The notes under the pieces are model-generated. The model was not told where the DNA came from. It made no database searches and was given only the letters and a program-made list of their open reading frames with translations. Positions 1 through 8,372 of a stretch of 64,000 nt of DNA are shown here, piece after piece. Made by a program: the position numbers and the translations under genes. Each line of letters begins with the position of its first letter. Within the stretch, counting starts at the first letter, position 1. This DNA comes from an uncultured Burkholderiales bacterium. Its GTDB lineage: Bacteria > Pseudomonadota > Gammaproteobacteria > Burkholderiales > Burkholderiaceae_C. The stretch is from the NCBI GenBank assembly GCA_903886485.1, contig CAISMH010000017.1, positions 186,001 through 250,000 on the forward strand, in the 5' to 3' direction.

Positions 1-347
1 GCTTGGCCGAGATCACCCGTTTGGGCGTGGCCTTGGGTGCCCAAACAGAAACCTTCATGGGACTGTCGGGCTTGGGCGACTTGGTCCTCACTGCCACCGG
101 CGACCTCAGCCGTAACCGACAAGTGGGCCTTGCCTTGGCACAAGGCATGACGCTGCAACAAGCAGTCGATTCACTCGGTCATGTCGCCGAAGGCGTGTAC
201 TGCGCTCGCACCGTGGTGCAACGCGCGCAGCACCTCAGCGTAGACATGCCCATTGCCCACGCCGTGGTGGCCTTGCTCGATGGTCAGATCACCCCAGCCC
301 AAGCCACTGCGGTGCTGATGGGGCGCGGGGCCAAAGGTGAGCGCTGA
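1..347 (+). CDS. gpsA: Glycerol-3-phosphate dehydrogenase [NAD(P)+], C-terminal part
   Basis: This is the 3' end of gpsA; the start lies before the window. The enzyme reduces dihydroxyacetone phosphate to sn-glycerol 3-phosphate in the cytoplasm, the entry to phospholipid head-group synthesis. The visible 114 residues are the C-terminal substrate-binding helical domain. The family signatures are the segment around residues 17-32 ([15 protein letters not shown]), then SRNRQVG (residues 36-42) and a [11 protein letters not shown] helix, ending in the usual short tail. The reading frame is open from the first base and stops at 345-347. The next gene starts at a GTG inside its last codons (11 nt overlap), so the two are probably co-transcribed. 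Confidence 0.93.
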   Translation, partial: LAEITRLGVALGAQTETFMGLSGLGDLVLTATGDLSRNRQVGLALAQGMTLQQAVDSLGHVAEGVYCARTVVQRAQHLSVDMPIAHAVVALLDGQITPAQATAVLMGRGAKGER

Positions 348-1122
348 TTGCCGTTTGGCAAGGTGTTTGTTGTTGCTCGGGGCGTTGGCCTCTTCGCTTG
401 CACACGCCATTCAAGATCGCGCCAACTTAGATCCCATTGAGCCTTTGAAGCCTGATCAATCGGTGGCTTGGAAGGCCACCCTCGGCAGCTACCGCGACTC
501 GGGTACAAAATCTTCTGCCACAGACATCAACTTGCGCGGCAACACCGCAGACACCAAATTTTGGTTAGGTCATTACCAAGACGAAACCAACTTCACGCAA
601 TCACGTGCAGGCATAGAACAGTCTTCAAATTTGTTCGCTTATGGACAGTTGATTTCTTCATTGCAATGGGCCAGCGGTGGTTTTGTTGGCGGCAGCATCA
701 CCTGGGATGGCAAGCAAGACCAAGTGAACGGGTTATCGCCTTTGCTTGGCTGGGGGCGGACCAATACCAAGCCCTATGAGAATTTGAACTTCGATCCCAA
801 CGACTCTTTGCTGTTGGGCGGCTCATTCACCAGCAGCCCAATCGGGCGCTTGTCGCTTTACCAAATCTATGACGACCGTTTGAAAACAGGGCAACGCGTG
901 ACCCACTTGGTGTGGCGCAGGCCCATGTCAGAGGCCAAGCGTTTGACGGTGGATGCGTTTGAACGCGTGGGTGCCAGCAACGCCGGCGAGGCGCAGGTCA
1001 AAGGCCATGGACTGGCTGTGACCTTGGATATCGGTGACTACTTTGTACGCATGGCGTATGACCAAAAAGCCAACTTCACACAAGCCAATATCACGCGGGT
1101 GGTGGTGGGGTTGCGGTTCTGA
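337..1122 (+). CDS. Secreted, beta-rich protein of unknown function (possible outer-membrane barrel)
   Basis: A 261-residue protein that I do not recognise by family. It begins at a GTG overlapping the gpsA stop by 11 nt. Residues 1-24 form a clear Sec signal peptide: a short basic start, the hydrophobic core [15 protein letters not shown], then cleavage. The mature part is rich in alternating polar/hydrophobic strands and Gly/Asn turns, with several aromatic residues. It ends in ...RVVVGLRF, a C-terminal Phe after alternating hydrophobics, as in outer-membrane beta-barrels that use the BAM machinery. About 235 mature residues would suit a 10-12 strand barrel. This is inference from composition; a soluble periplasmic beta protein is the alternative. 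Confidence 0.7.
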   Translation: MSADCRLARCLLLLGALASSLAHAIQDRANLDPIEPLKPDQSVAWKATLGSYRDSGTKSSATDINLRGNTADTKFWLGHYQDETNFTQSRAGIEQSSNLFAYGQLISSLQWASGGFVGGSITWDGKQDQVNGLSPLLGWGRTNTKPYENLNFDPNDSLLLGGSFTSSPIGRLSLYQIYDDRLKTGQRVTHLVWRRPMSEAKRLTVDAFERVGASNAGEAQVKGHGLAVTLDIGDYFVRMAYDQKANFTQANITRVVVGLRF

Positions 1123-1167
1123 AGAGCCAGATCGAAATGCATCAGGCAAGAAGACGCGTTTGAGCGT

Positions 1168-2511
1168 TTAGCCCAACCGCGCTACCTGAGCGCTGGCATT
1201 TTCTAGGTGCGCTGTCAGCGCATCGACACACACTTCGAACTCGGCGCTGAAATCGGCGCACGCGCGCAGCGCAGCCAAGCAGCTTTGCGCCATGGCTTGC
1301 GCGGTGCGCCAGTGCTTGTTACGCACGCTGGCATGCAGGCTGATTGTGGGCACGGTGCTGGGTAGCTTGCCACTGCTGCTGGGGGCAAAGGCCATAGGCG
1401 TCATGTCGTAAGCGGGAGCGAGGTGGTAGGGGCGGCCATGCTCCGACACAAATGACAAATTGCCGCTGTGCATGTCTGTATTGCCCGTGAGCACGCCAAA
1501 TGCCCACAGCACTTCCGTGCTCTCGGCGGCCTCGGGGGTGATGGCACCCAACGCCAGTAACCTTTGTGCCACCACGGGCCAAGGCTGGTGGGCGGCACCT
1601 ACAAACTCGGCATCCAAAGCGGCTAGCGACACCACCGCCTTGCGGCCCAGCGTGCCCACGCGGTCAAAGCGCTCGACTTCTAAAAAGCGTTGACCCTCAA
1701 AATCCACCACGGCAGACTGTGCGGCCGCCAAACCTGCTTGGCGCAAGGTGGTCAGTGCCAAGTGCTCGGCCAGCAGCAGGTCGCGCCAGCGTTGGCTGAT
1801 GGGGCTGTCCAGTTTTTCGCTGAATTTCACCATCACATGTGCGGGCCCTGTGCCCGTGTTGGCATAGGCGGTGAACTTGGGCTGCTCGCCCCCCGCTGAT
1901 GACCCAGGTACATCCCCTTGCGAAGCACCCAAGGCCATCCTTGCGTAAGCGGCGGCCTTGTTGGTGTGGGCCAAGCACACGGGTTCGGGCGCGGTGATGA
2001 ACTTGTCGCGAGCGATGGGGCCTAGCAGTAGATTGCCCACCAAATCGTGTCCGTGCACCAGCAGTGCTCGCAGCGCATGGCTGTCGGTCCACTCTTTCAA
2101 CGCGCTGGGCAGCCCCAGCTCTGCGCCGTAGCGCGTGGCATAAGCACGGCCTAGGTAGCCTTGGGGGCGCATGTCCAGCAGCCACCACGGTAAGCCGTCG
2201 CTGTGCAGTTGCGTCCCATCAGCTTGCGTGAACACAAAGCCGTCGGGCCGCACGGGGGTGAGCACGCCCAGCTCTTTGAGCTTGCCCTCCGCATCCACCC
2301 GAAACACCGATATGTCTTCAAAACCACGCCCCGTGTCGCGCAGCGCGTAACGCGTGCCTTTCTTCTGGCCGATCTTCATCACCTCGCTGCCCATGGCTGC
2401 CAACGCACGCGTGGCCGTGGGTTGGCTGATGCCCATCTCTGTGGCCATCTGCGTGCCCGACTTGGGGCCTGCAGCGAGACGCAGGCGCAGGAGGTCGGTG
2501 TGGTTTGACAT
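1168..2511 (-). CDS. yjjJ: HipA-family kinase with N-terminal HTH (YjjJ type)
   Basis: A 447-residue protein with a winged-helix/HTH start (residues ~1-60, containing MGISQPTATRAL) fused to a HipA-like Ser/Thr kinase fold. The kinase core is intact. A Gly-rich loop SAGGEQPKF lies near residue 205-213. The catalytic motif has D346 and N351 (NTDMHSGN) and the metal-binding residue is D369 (AYDMTPM). The D-to-N and D-to-D spacings (5 and 23) equal those of E. coli HipA D309/N314/D332. Unlike hipBA there is no separate antitoxin gene; the fused DNA-binding domain resembles E. coli YjjJ. HipA kinases phosphorylate aminoacyl-tRNA synthetases; the target here is unknown. Repeats over its promoter suggest autoregulation. 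Confidence 0.88.
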   Translation of the reverse strand: MSNHTDLLRLRLAAGPKSGTQMATEMGISQPTATRALAAMGSEVMKIGQKKGTRYALRDTGRGFEDISVFRVDAEGKLKELGVLTPVRPDGFVFTQADGTQLHSDGLPWWLLDMRPQGYLGRAYATRYGAELGLPSALKEWTDSHALRALLVHGHDLVGNLLLGPIARDKFITAPEPVCLAHTNKAAAYARMALGASQGDVPGSSAGGEQPKFTAYANTGTGPAHVMVKFSEKLDSPISQRWRDLLLAEHLALTTLRQAGLAAAQSAVVDFEGQRFLEVERFDRVGTLGRKAVVSLAALDAEFVGAAHQPWPVVAQRLLALGAITPEAAESTEVLWAFGVLTGNTDMHSGNLSFVSEHGRPYHLAPAYDMTPMAFAPSSSGKLPSTVPTISLHASVRNKHWRTAQAMAQSCLAALRACADFSAEFEVCVDALTAHLENASAQVARLG

Positions 2512-2517
2512 GGATCT

Positions 2518-2566
2518 ATGAATTGAAAGATGAATTAAAAATGAATTATAAACTTTGAAAATTCAT
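2518..2566 (-). promoter_or_regulatory. Repeat array and -10 element upstream of the HipA-like gene
   Basis: On the plus strand ATGAATT occurs at 2518-2524, 2530-2536 and 2541-2547 (starts 12 and 11 nt apart, about one helix turn), and its inverse AATTCAT at 2560-2566. Read on the minus strand, a perfect TATAAT (2545-2550) overlaps the third repeat, and the first repeat ends 6 nt before the ATG. Helically phased repeats over a -10 box and leader are typical of an operator. The HTH domain of the downstream HipA-like protein is the obvious candidate binder, which would give autorepression. No convincing -35 box was found. The repeats are seen; the regulation is inferred. Confidence 0.5.
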
Positions 2567-2586
2567 TGGCTACATCCAAAACGCAA

Positions 2587-2663
2587 GTGATCATGACTCA
2601 GTGGTACAGAGGTGCGGACTGGGCGCCGCATCAAAGGTGATTCAAACTTACGGGCTTCATCCA
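2587..2663 (+). pseudogene. Degenerate tRNA-like sequence, possibly a tRNA-Pro(GGG) remnant
   Basis: The segment has tRNA spacing with decayed stems. It has a T at position 8 and a D-arm CTC...GAG around AGTGGTA (2597-2611). An anticodon-like hairpin TGCGG/CCGCA (2613-2617 with 2626-2630) has an 8-nt loop, one base too many, containing CTGGGCG. A 5-nt variable region follows, then a T-arm GTGA-TTCAAAC-TTAC (2637-2651), and CCA at 2661-2663. The acceptor stem (2587-2593 against 2653-2659) pairs poorly, so a functional tRNA is unlikely. If one inserted base is ignored the anticodon would be GGG. It may be a relic left by an integrated element, or a chance resemblance. Confidence 0.35.
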
Positions 2664-2863
2664 ATCTAGTACTTATTAAGTTTTTTCAAACTGCATGCTA
2701 GCATAAAAAGAGTTCTTTAGATTTATATTTTTCGACGAGTGGTCCATGCCTGTGACCGCACATACATGCCCAAACTTATATGTCACGGACTTACTTTCGG
2801 GTTCCCAAGTTTTCAGAAATGACATAACAGTTTGTGTAAATTGAAAAGATAGGAGATTTAAAA
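2664..2863. other. AT-rich intergenic DNA before the orphan membrane-protein gene
   Basis: Together with the two preceding entries this fills the 352-nt gap between the HipA-like gene and the next gene. The base composition is clearly more AT-rich than the flanking chromosome. I see no further open frame. A ribosome binding site AGGAG at 2851-2855 sits 8 nt before the ATG at 2864. Several AT-rich stretches could serve as -10 elements, but none has a convincing -35 partner. Confidence 0.5.
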
Positions 2864-3694
2864 ATGGAAAAGAATCAGAGTTCTCAAAATAGTGAATTCA
2901 AATGGGGAGAGCGGGTTTTGTTTGTCGTGAGCGTTACGTCAATATTTACCGCATTGTTCGGATTCGGCGTAGCTTCTGGCTTTGCAGATGTGTTTGGCTT
3001 TGATCCCACAATGCTTTTTGAAAGTACGTTTGATTTGTTGGTTTTATCTTGGCGTGGCTATGCACAAATGTTCATCAAGCTGCCGAATCCCGATGATCTT
3101 TATTGGATTCTCTTTAAAAGTAATTCGACGCTCTATATTCCAATCGCCATAGCGCTCGCAATATGTTGGAGTGGATACGTGTTGATGAAAAATGAGCGAG
3201 TTTTAAGCTACTTTGAAAAATACAAAGCCTTTAACAATAAGGTGGATGAAAAAAAACAAAAAATGTTCGAACTTAGCGCAATACTTCTTTTGACACCGAT
3301 AGCTACCTCCCTTGCCATGGTGGTTGCTTTGTTTTTTGTTGTTTTGTTTTTTATGACGCCGTTCTTTATTGGGTTGGTAAGTGCTCGGTCCTTCGCGAAT
3401 GAGCAAATTATTTCCCCCAAGCATTGCGCAGTGGTGCTGTCACGCGCTGATTACATGGAATCTATAAAACAATTGAAAACGAAATCTAAAAATAGCGATG
3501 ATCAAAGTGCTCAATGCATATCGGTCAAATCTACCCATAAAGAAAGTAATTTCGAATCTTCAGGGCGGTTAGTGAACGGAACAAGTCACTATGTGATTAT
3601 TTACCATGCACCAACAGGTATTACAGAGCGAATTCCTCTTCAAGGTATGGTCGTTAGTCCGTCGAATATGGACATACAAAAATTCTGTACGTGA
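2864..3694 (+). CDS. Orphan membrane protein of unknown function, AT-rich
   Basis: A 276-residue protein I cannot assign to a family. Its start is fixed by AGGAG at 2851-2855. Four hydrophobic stretches are seen. The first is residues ~19-38 (VLFVVSVTSIFTALFGFGVA). The second, ~91-109, includes LYIPIAIALAICWSGYVLM. The third and fourth, ~137-175, include LLLTPIATSLAMVVALFFVV and a following hydrophobic run. A basic/charged loop (~112-135) separates the second and third. The C-terminal ~95 residues are soluble and polar. Codon use is A/T-ending, unlike both neighbours, and the gene stands alone between the HipA-like gene and panC. That suggests acquisition by transfer. It could be an accessory or defence-type membrane effector, but nothing in the sequence shows that. 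Confidence 0.75.
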   Translation: MEKNQSSQNSEFKWGERVLFVVSVTSIFTALFGFGVASGFADVFGFDPTMLFESTFDLLVLSWRGYAQMFIKLPNPDDLYWILFKSNSTLYIPIAIALAICWSGYVLMKNERVLSYFEKYKAFNNKVDEKKQKMFELSAILLLTPIATSLAMVVALFFVVLFFMTPFFIGLVSARSFANEQIISPKHCAVVLSRADYMESIKQLKTKSKNSDDQSAQCISVKSTHKESNFESSGRLVNGTSHYVIIYHAPTGITERIPLQGMVVSPSNMDIQKFCT

Positions 3695-3724
3695 TGTGGT
3701 TTCACGTTTGTGGGCGCTGAAGGC

Positions 3725-4588
3725 CTAAACCTCCAAGTTATCAATCAACCGCGTTTGGCCTAGCTTTGCTGCCCCCAACACCACCAGTGGCTCCGCGCAG
3801 GGGCCGCTCACGGGTGACAAATCATGTTGGCGGCGTAGGGTGATGTAGTCGGGGGCCCAGCCACGTGCACGTAGGGCCACCATTGCCGCAGTTTCTAAAG
3901 CGGGCACATCGAGCTGCCCCGCAGCGTTGCCCGCACGTGCCGCGGCCGCCAAGCTTTTCAAAGCCTTCGACAGTTGCACGGCCTCGGCGCGTTCATCCGC
4001 ACTCAGGTAGCCGTTGCGTGAACTCAAGGCCAAACCGTCTTCGGCACGGCGGGTGTCGCCGCCGATGATCTCGATGGGCAGGGCCATTTGTTGCACCATG
4101 CGACAGATGACCATGAGTTGTTGGTAGTCTTTTTTGCCAAACACCGCAAGGTCTGGCTGCACGATGTTGAAGAGTTTGTGCACCACGGTGCTCACGCCCA
4201 CAAAGAAGCCGGGGCGGAACGCGCCTTCCAAAATGTCGGCCAATTCGGCGGGGGGGTGGACCTTGAACACTTGGGGTTCGGGGTAGAGGTCTTTTTCTGA
4301 CGGGGCAAACACCACGTCACAGCCGTTGGCTTGGAGCAGTTCGCAGTCGCGCTCAAAGGTGCGGGGGTAGGTGTCAAAGTCCTCGTGGGGGCCAAATTGC
4401 AAGCGGTTGACGAAGATGCTGGCGACGGTCATGCCGCCTGTTTTCACCCGCGTGTCTGCTTCTTGACGGGCCATTTGCATCAGATCCAAGTGGCCTTGAT
4501 GCAAGTTGCCCATGGTGGGCACAAAGGCACGCAGGGCGGCTGGCTTTAAAGCGCGGCGCAGGTCCGCGAGGGTGTGAACGATGTGCAT
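3725..4588 (-). CDS. panC: Pantothenate synthetase
   Basis: PanC condenses (R)-pantoate with beta-alanine using ATP, giving pantothenate, AMP and PPi: the last step of vitamin B5 synthesis, in the cytoplasm. The 287 residues match the family length. The nucleotidyltransferase signature is present: [12 protein letters not shown] (residues ~24-35, HIGH-like). It is followed by [37 protein letters not shown] and the KMSKS-equivalent LSSRNGYLS. It lies 18 nt downstream of panB on the same strand, so both pathway enzymes are made together. The N-terminus starts directly at [16 protein letters not shown], the standard start. Confidence 0.96.
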   Translation of the reverse strand: MHIVHTLADLRRALKPAALRAFVPTMGNLHQGHLDLMQMARQEADTRVKTGGMTVASIFVNRLQFGPHEDFDTYPRTFERDCELLQANGCDVVFAPSEKDLYPEPQVFKVHPPAELADILEGAFRPGFFVGVSTVVHKLFNIVQPDLAVFGKKDYQQLMVICRMVQQMALPIEIIGGDTRRAEDGLALSSRNGYLSADERAEAVQLSKALKSLAAAARAGNAAGQLDVPALETAAMVALRARGWAPDYITLRRQHDLSPVSGPCAEPLVVLGAAKLGQTRLIDNLEV

Positions 4589-4606
4589 GAAACGAGAGGC
4601 CTTGGC

Positions 4607-5479
4607 TTAGGCCCAAGCGTGTTTGGCGTTGTCGGGGAAGGTGCCGTTTTTCACAGCAGCCACATAGGCGCTCATGGCCGCTTGCACACTGCTGTGGCCT
4701 TCCATGAAGTTGTGGACGAACTTGGGGTTCTTGCCGAGGTTGACGCCCAGCATGTCGTGCATCACCAGCACTTGGCCCGCCGTGCCATTGCCCGCCCCGA
4801 TGCCGATGGTGTGGCAAGTGGGCAGCTCTTGCGTGAGGGCGGTGGACAGTGGCTCGGGCACCATCTCAAGCACCAGCATGGTGGCGCCGGCGTCTTGCAG
4901 GGCCAAGGCGTGTTGGCGCAGTTGGGTGGCTGCGTCGCCACGGCCTTGCACGCGGTAGCCGCCCAAGGCGTGCACGGTTTGCGGCGTCAGGCCCAAATGG
5001 GCGCAGACAGGGATGCCACGTTCGACCAAGAAATGCACGATTTCCGTGGTCCAGCCACCGCCTTCAAGCTTGACCATGTGAGCACCCGCCTGCATCAAGA
5101 CGGTGGCGCTGCGTAGGGCTTGCTCTTTGGATTCTTGGTAGCTGCCAAAGGGCAGGTCGCCAATGATCCATGTGGTGCCTTGCACACGGCGCAAGCCCGT
5201 GGCGACGCTCTCCACGTGGTAGCGCATGGTGTCGAGTGCGACGCCCACGGTGCTGGTGAGGCCTTGGCAGACCATGCCCAGCGAGTCACCCACCAAGATG
5301 CATTCCACCCCTGCGGCATCGGCCACGGCGGCAAAGGTGGCGTCGTAGGCCGTGAGGATGGTGATTTTTTCACCCCGCGCGCGCAGCTCGTTCAAGCGGG
5401 GCAAGCTGATGGGCTTGCGGGCGGCGACGGGGGAAGCGGGAGGCAAAGTGCCGTAGGGCGAAGCGTGGGAGTTGCTCAT
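4607..5479 (-). CDS. panB: 3-methyl-2-oxobutanoate hydroxymethyltransferase
   Basis: PanB transfers a hydroxymethyl group from 5,10-methylenetetrahydrofolate to alpha-ketoisovalerate to give ketopantoate, the first committed step to pantothenate and CoA. The 290-residue protein has the TIM-barrel signatures [29 protein letters not shown] (metal and substrate binding), the segment [17 protein letters not shown], ahead of it [10 protein letters not shown], and [21 protein letters not shown] ~25-residue Pro/Ala-rich leader precedes the core. It is the third gene of the minus-strand run DUF3460-scpA-panB-panC. Confidence 0.96.
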   Translation of the reverse strand: MSNSHASPYGTLPPASPVAARKPISLPRLNELRARGEKITILTAYDATFAAVADAAGVECILVGDSLGMVCQGLTSTVGVALDTMRYHVESVATGLRRVQGTTWIIGDLPFGSYQESKEQALRSATVLMQAGAHMVKLEGGGWTTEIVHFLVERGIPVCAHLGLTPQTVHALGGYRVQGRGDAATQLRQHALALQDAGATMLVLEMVPEPLSTALTQELPTCHTIGIGAGNGTAGQVLVMHDMLGVNLGKNPKFVHNFMEGHSSVQAAMSAYVAAVKNGTFPDNAKHAWA

Positions 5480-5544
5480 AGAACGTGTGTGGCGAAAAGC
5501 CAGTCCTGTGTTGCCAAGAGGGAGGTGAAGTTTACGCCGACCTT

Positions 5545-6393
5545 TTACGTCGGGGTATAGGCCAAACGCACGTAAATCGGGGCAAAGGCCTCGGCCTGCG
5601 TGATTTCAATCAGCGTTTCTTTCGCCAGTTCAAGCAAGGCGATGAAGGTCACCACCAGCACGGGCACGCCTTGTTCGGGGTTGAACAGGTTTTCAAACTC
5701 CACAAAGCGTTTGCCTTGCAAGTGCTTGAGCACGATGCTCATGTGCTCACGCACCGACAACTCCTCACGCGAGATTTTGTGGTGCTGCACCAGCTTGGCC
5801 CGCTTCAAGATATCGGCCCATGCTTGGCTCAACTCGACCACATGCACGTCTGGGAAGCGCGGTTGCAAGGACTGTTCAATCAAGACTTGGGCACGCAAAA
5901 AGTCGCGGCCAAATTGCGGCACTTCGTTGAGCTTGGCGGCGGCCAGTTTCATTTGCTCGTATTCGAGCAGGCGGCGAACCAACTCGGCCCGCGGGTCTTC
6001 CGGCTCTTGGCCCTCGGCCACCTTTTTGGGCGGCAGCAGCATGCGTGATTTGATTTCAATCAGCATGGCGGCCATCAGCAGGTATTCGGCGGCTAGTTCG
6101 AGGTTGCGGCTGCGAATCTCGTCCACATAGCTCAGGTACTGGCGCGTGAGCGCGGCCATGGGGATGTCGAGGATGTTGAAGTTTTGCTTGCGGATCAGGT
6201 AGAGCAGCAAGTCCAACGGACCTTGGAAGGCTTCTAGAAAAACCTCCAACGCATCCGGTGGGATGTACAAGTCGTGCGGCATGGTGAACAGGGGCTCGCC
6301 ATACAGGCGGGCCACAGCCACGTGGTCCACCACCTCGGGCATGACAGAGTTGGTCATGGCCTCGTCAGACGGGGTGGTGTCAGCAGGGTGCAC
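5545..6393 (-). CDS. scpA: Segregation and condensation protein A (kleisin)
   Basis: ScpA is the kleisin that bridges SMC head domains with ScpB in the bacterial condensin complex, compacting and separating the chromosome. The 282-residue protein has the N-terminal signature [19 protein letters not shown] (residues ~54-72), then [14 protein letters not shown] and [20 protein letters not shown]. The C-terminal winged-helix part includes [20 protein letters not shown] 40-50-residue N-terminal extension precedes the kleisin core, so a later ATG (6357) is possible. No scpB is seen nearby. Confidence 0.93.
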   Translation of the reverse strand: MHPADTTPSDEAMTNSVMPEVVDHVAVARLYGEPLFTMPHDLYIPPDALEVFLEAFQGPLDLLLYLIRKQNFNILDIPMAALTRQYLSYVDEIRSRNLELAAEYLLMAAMLIEIKSRMLLPPKKVAEGQEPEDPRAELVRRLLEYEQMKLAAAKLNEVPQFGRDFLRAQVLIEQSLQPRFPDVHVVELSQAWADILKRAKLVQHHKISREELSVREHMSIVLKHLQGKRFVEFENLFNPEQGVPVLVVTFIALLELAKETLIEITQAEAFAPIYVRLAYTPT

Positions 6394-6429
6394 AGAGGAT
6401 GCTGAATGAATGAGGCCAGACCGAAAGTC

Positions 6430-6633
6430 TTAGGCGTTGGTTTGGTAGACGTACGGCTTTTGTGCCACGCGACCAGCGTCGATGTCTTGCTGGACTTCGC
6501 GGTTGACTTGTTTGTCCCACAACAAAGCACGGCCTTCGCGTTGTTCTTTTTCGAGGGTGGGCTTTTGGGCCTTCAGCGACTCGATGAACTGAGTGGCTTC
6601 GGAGGTGTAGTGGTCGCGTTGGAAAATCGACAT
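6430..6633 (-). CDS. DUF3460 family small protein
   Basis: A 67-residue basic/acidic protein, without a signal peptide or membrane segment, that matches the DUF3460 family of betaproteobacteria. Recognisable features are the start MSIFQRDHYTSEATQFIESL, a charged helical middle (KAQKPTLEKEQREGRALLWD) and the tail RVAQKPYVYQTNA. Its function is unknown. It precedes scpA by 36 nt on the same strand; this placement beside scpA and pan genes recurs in Burkholderiales as far as I recall. Confidence 0.88.
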   Translation of the reverse strand: MSIFQRDHYTSEATQFIESLKAQKPTLEKEQREGRALLWDKQVNREVQQDIDAGRVAQKPYVYQTNA

Positions 6634-6688
6634 GCTGGTGTTCCTAATTGGATTTCTAGAGATTGCGAAGATTTTAACGACCGAGGGT

Positions 6689-8347
6689 CTAGGTCAGGGC
6701 TTTGGTCAAACCTTGGTTCAAATCGGGCACCCACTGGGTGTCTGGCAAGGCTTGCAGCAGGCCGCAGCGTTGCGCCATTTCGAGGGGCTGGTGCGCCAAG
6801 CCGCAAATGATGAGGCGCACCTGTTTTTTGCGGCAGCTGCGCACCAAAGACATCAGTGCATCCGCACCAGAGGTGTCGATGTAGATCAGGTTTTTCAAGT
6901 CCAACACGACGGCTTGGGCGGGCAGGTTTTCTTCTATGGCTTCCACCAGTTTGACAGCACCAAAGAACAACGCGCCGTACAAGCGGTGGGCGTGCACGTC
7001 GGCCTCATGGCCAGCCAGTTCGGGGTGGTTCTCAGCCAACACCTGTTCGGCGCGGGTGAGGCTAGAGATGCGATAGATGAAGGTCAGGCAGGCAGCCATC
7101 AAACCCACTTCCACGGCAACCGTCAAATCGACGATGACGGTGAGCAAAAACACCAGCAACAAGGTGACGCGGTAAGTCATGCGGAACTGGCGCAGATGCA
7201 CAAACTCGTGCCATTCGCCCATGTTCCACGCCACAAACATCAAAATGGCGGACAGCGCGGCCAGTGGCACATCGCCTGCCAGTGGCGCGGCCACCAACAT
7301 GACGATCAGCAGCGTGACAGCGTGCACCATGCCCGCCACGGGGCTGTTGCCACCATTTTTCACGTTGGTCACGGTGCGGGCAATCGTGCCTGTCGCGGGC
7401 ATGCCGCCAAAGAAGGGGGTGATGAGGTTGGCCACGCCTTGGGCCATCAGTTCTTGGTTGGCATCGTGGCGGTCGCCGTAGGGGCCGTCGGCCATCATTT
7501 GGTCGGCGATGCGGGCGCACAAGAGCGACTCAATCGACCCCAGCAAGGCCAGTGTGGTGGCGGGGATGAGCAAGAACTTGGCGGTCTCCCAACTGAAGTC
7601 GGGCCATGCAAAGGCAGGCAAGTTGTTGGGGATGCTGCCAAAGCGCGAGGCGATGGTCTCGACTTCCAAACCCATCATCTGGCTGGCTACCGTGGCACCC
7701 ACCAGCACCAAGATGGAGCCGGGGATGGTGGCAAAGTTTTTGGTGCTGGGCATGGCGTTGTTCAAGCGGGGCAAGGCCAGCTGCCAAAACGCCAACACAA
7801 ACAAGCAGACCACAGCCAAGCCGAAGGCTTCGCCGTTGAGCGTGGCCATGCTGGCGTAGAGGGTGTGCAAGATGCCAAAGAAATCGGCGGGCATGGCTTT
7901 GACTTGCAACCCTAAAAAGTCTTTGAGTTGCGACACCATGATGAGCACCGCAATGCCGTTGGTAAACCCAATCACGACCGCCACTGGGATGAAGCGAATC
8001 AACGAACCCAAGCGCAGCAAGCCCATGGCAAACAAGATCACGCCCGACATGGCGGTGGCAATCATCAGATTGGCCAAGCCGTAACGCTCCAAGATGCCAT
8101 AGACGATGACGATGAACGCGCCTGCTGGCCCGCCAATTTGCACACGACTGCCGCTCAGCGCGGAGATCAAAAAGCCCGCGATGATGGCGGTGAACAAACC
8201 CGCTTCAGGCTTGAGCCCCGACGCGATGGCAAACGCCATCGCCAGAGGCAACGCCACCACCCCCACCGTGATGCCTGCGCCCACGTCTTGGTAAAAACGT
8301 TGGCGTGTGTAGCCTACAAGGGCATCGACTAATTTGGGTTTGAACAT
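6689..8347 (-). CDS. SulP (SLC26) family inorganic anion transporter with STAS domain
   Basis: A 552-residue inner-membrane protein. It has about 10-14 hydrophobic segments over residues ~20-420 and a cytoplasmic STAS domain at ~440-550. SulP signatures seen are VGVVALPLAMAFAIASGLKP near the start, SGSRVQIGGPAGAF, and NLITPFFGGMPATGTIARTV. The STAS core is VVLDLKNLIYIDTSGADALM, with the Ser/Thr often discussed as a regulatory site. The family moves sulfate, bicarbonate, C4-dicarboxylates or other anions; the substrate cannot be read from sequence. It follows metG by 23 nt, a gap holding a palindrome, so shared transcription is possible. Confidence 0.92.
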   Translation of the reverse strand: MFKPKLVDALVGYTRQRFYQDVGAGITVGVVALPLAMAFAIASGLKPEAGLFTAIIAGFLISALSGSRVQIGGPAGAFIVIVYGILERYGLANLMIATAMSGVILFAMGLLRLGSLIRFIPVAVVIGFTNGIAVLIMVSQLKDFLGLQVKAMPADFFGILHTLYASMATLNGEAFGLAVVCLFVLAFWQLALPRLNNAMPSTKNFATIPGSILVLVGATVASQMMGLEVETIASRFGSIPNNLPAFAWPDFSWETAKFLLIPATTLALLGSIESLLCARIADQMMADGPYGDRHDANQELMAQGVANLITPFFGGMPATGTIARTVTNVKNGGNSPVAGMVHAVTLLIVMLVAAPLAGDVPLAALSAILMFVAWNMGEWHEFVHLRQFRMTYRVTLLLVFLLTVIVDLTVAVEVGLMAACLTFIYRISSLTRAEQVLAENHPELAGHEADVHAHRLYGALFFGAVKLVEAIEENLPAQAVVLDLKNLIYIDTSGADALMSLVRSCRKKQVRLIICGLAHQPLEMAQRCGLLQALPDTQWVPDLNQGLTKALT

Positions 8348-8351
8348 GATG

Positions 8352-8372
8352 AATTGGGGTCAGATCCCAATT
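8352..8372. repeat. Short palindrome between metG and the SulP gene (REP-like)
   Basis: AATTGGG (8352-8358) is followed after 7 nt (GTCAGAT) by its exact inverse CCCAATT (8366-8372), overlapping the metG stop codon. The form resembles short GGGGTC...-type palindromes that I recall as dispersed repetitive elements in Comamonadaceae genomes. Only one copy was noticed in this window. It could also stabilise the end of the metG message; no T-run follows on either strand, so it is not a standard terminator. Confidence 0.5.

Noticed and set aside
1168..2511. A hipB antitoxin gene beside the HipA-like gene
   Set aside because: No short HTH frame lies on either side; the DNA-binding domain is fused at the N-terminus instead.
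6632..7915. A 427-codon plus-strand frame opposite the SulP gene
   Set aside because: It mirrors a strongly coding minus-strand gene with all SulP/STAS motifs; the His/Gln/Gly-rich translation is typical of antisense frames in GC-rich DNA.
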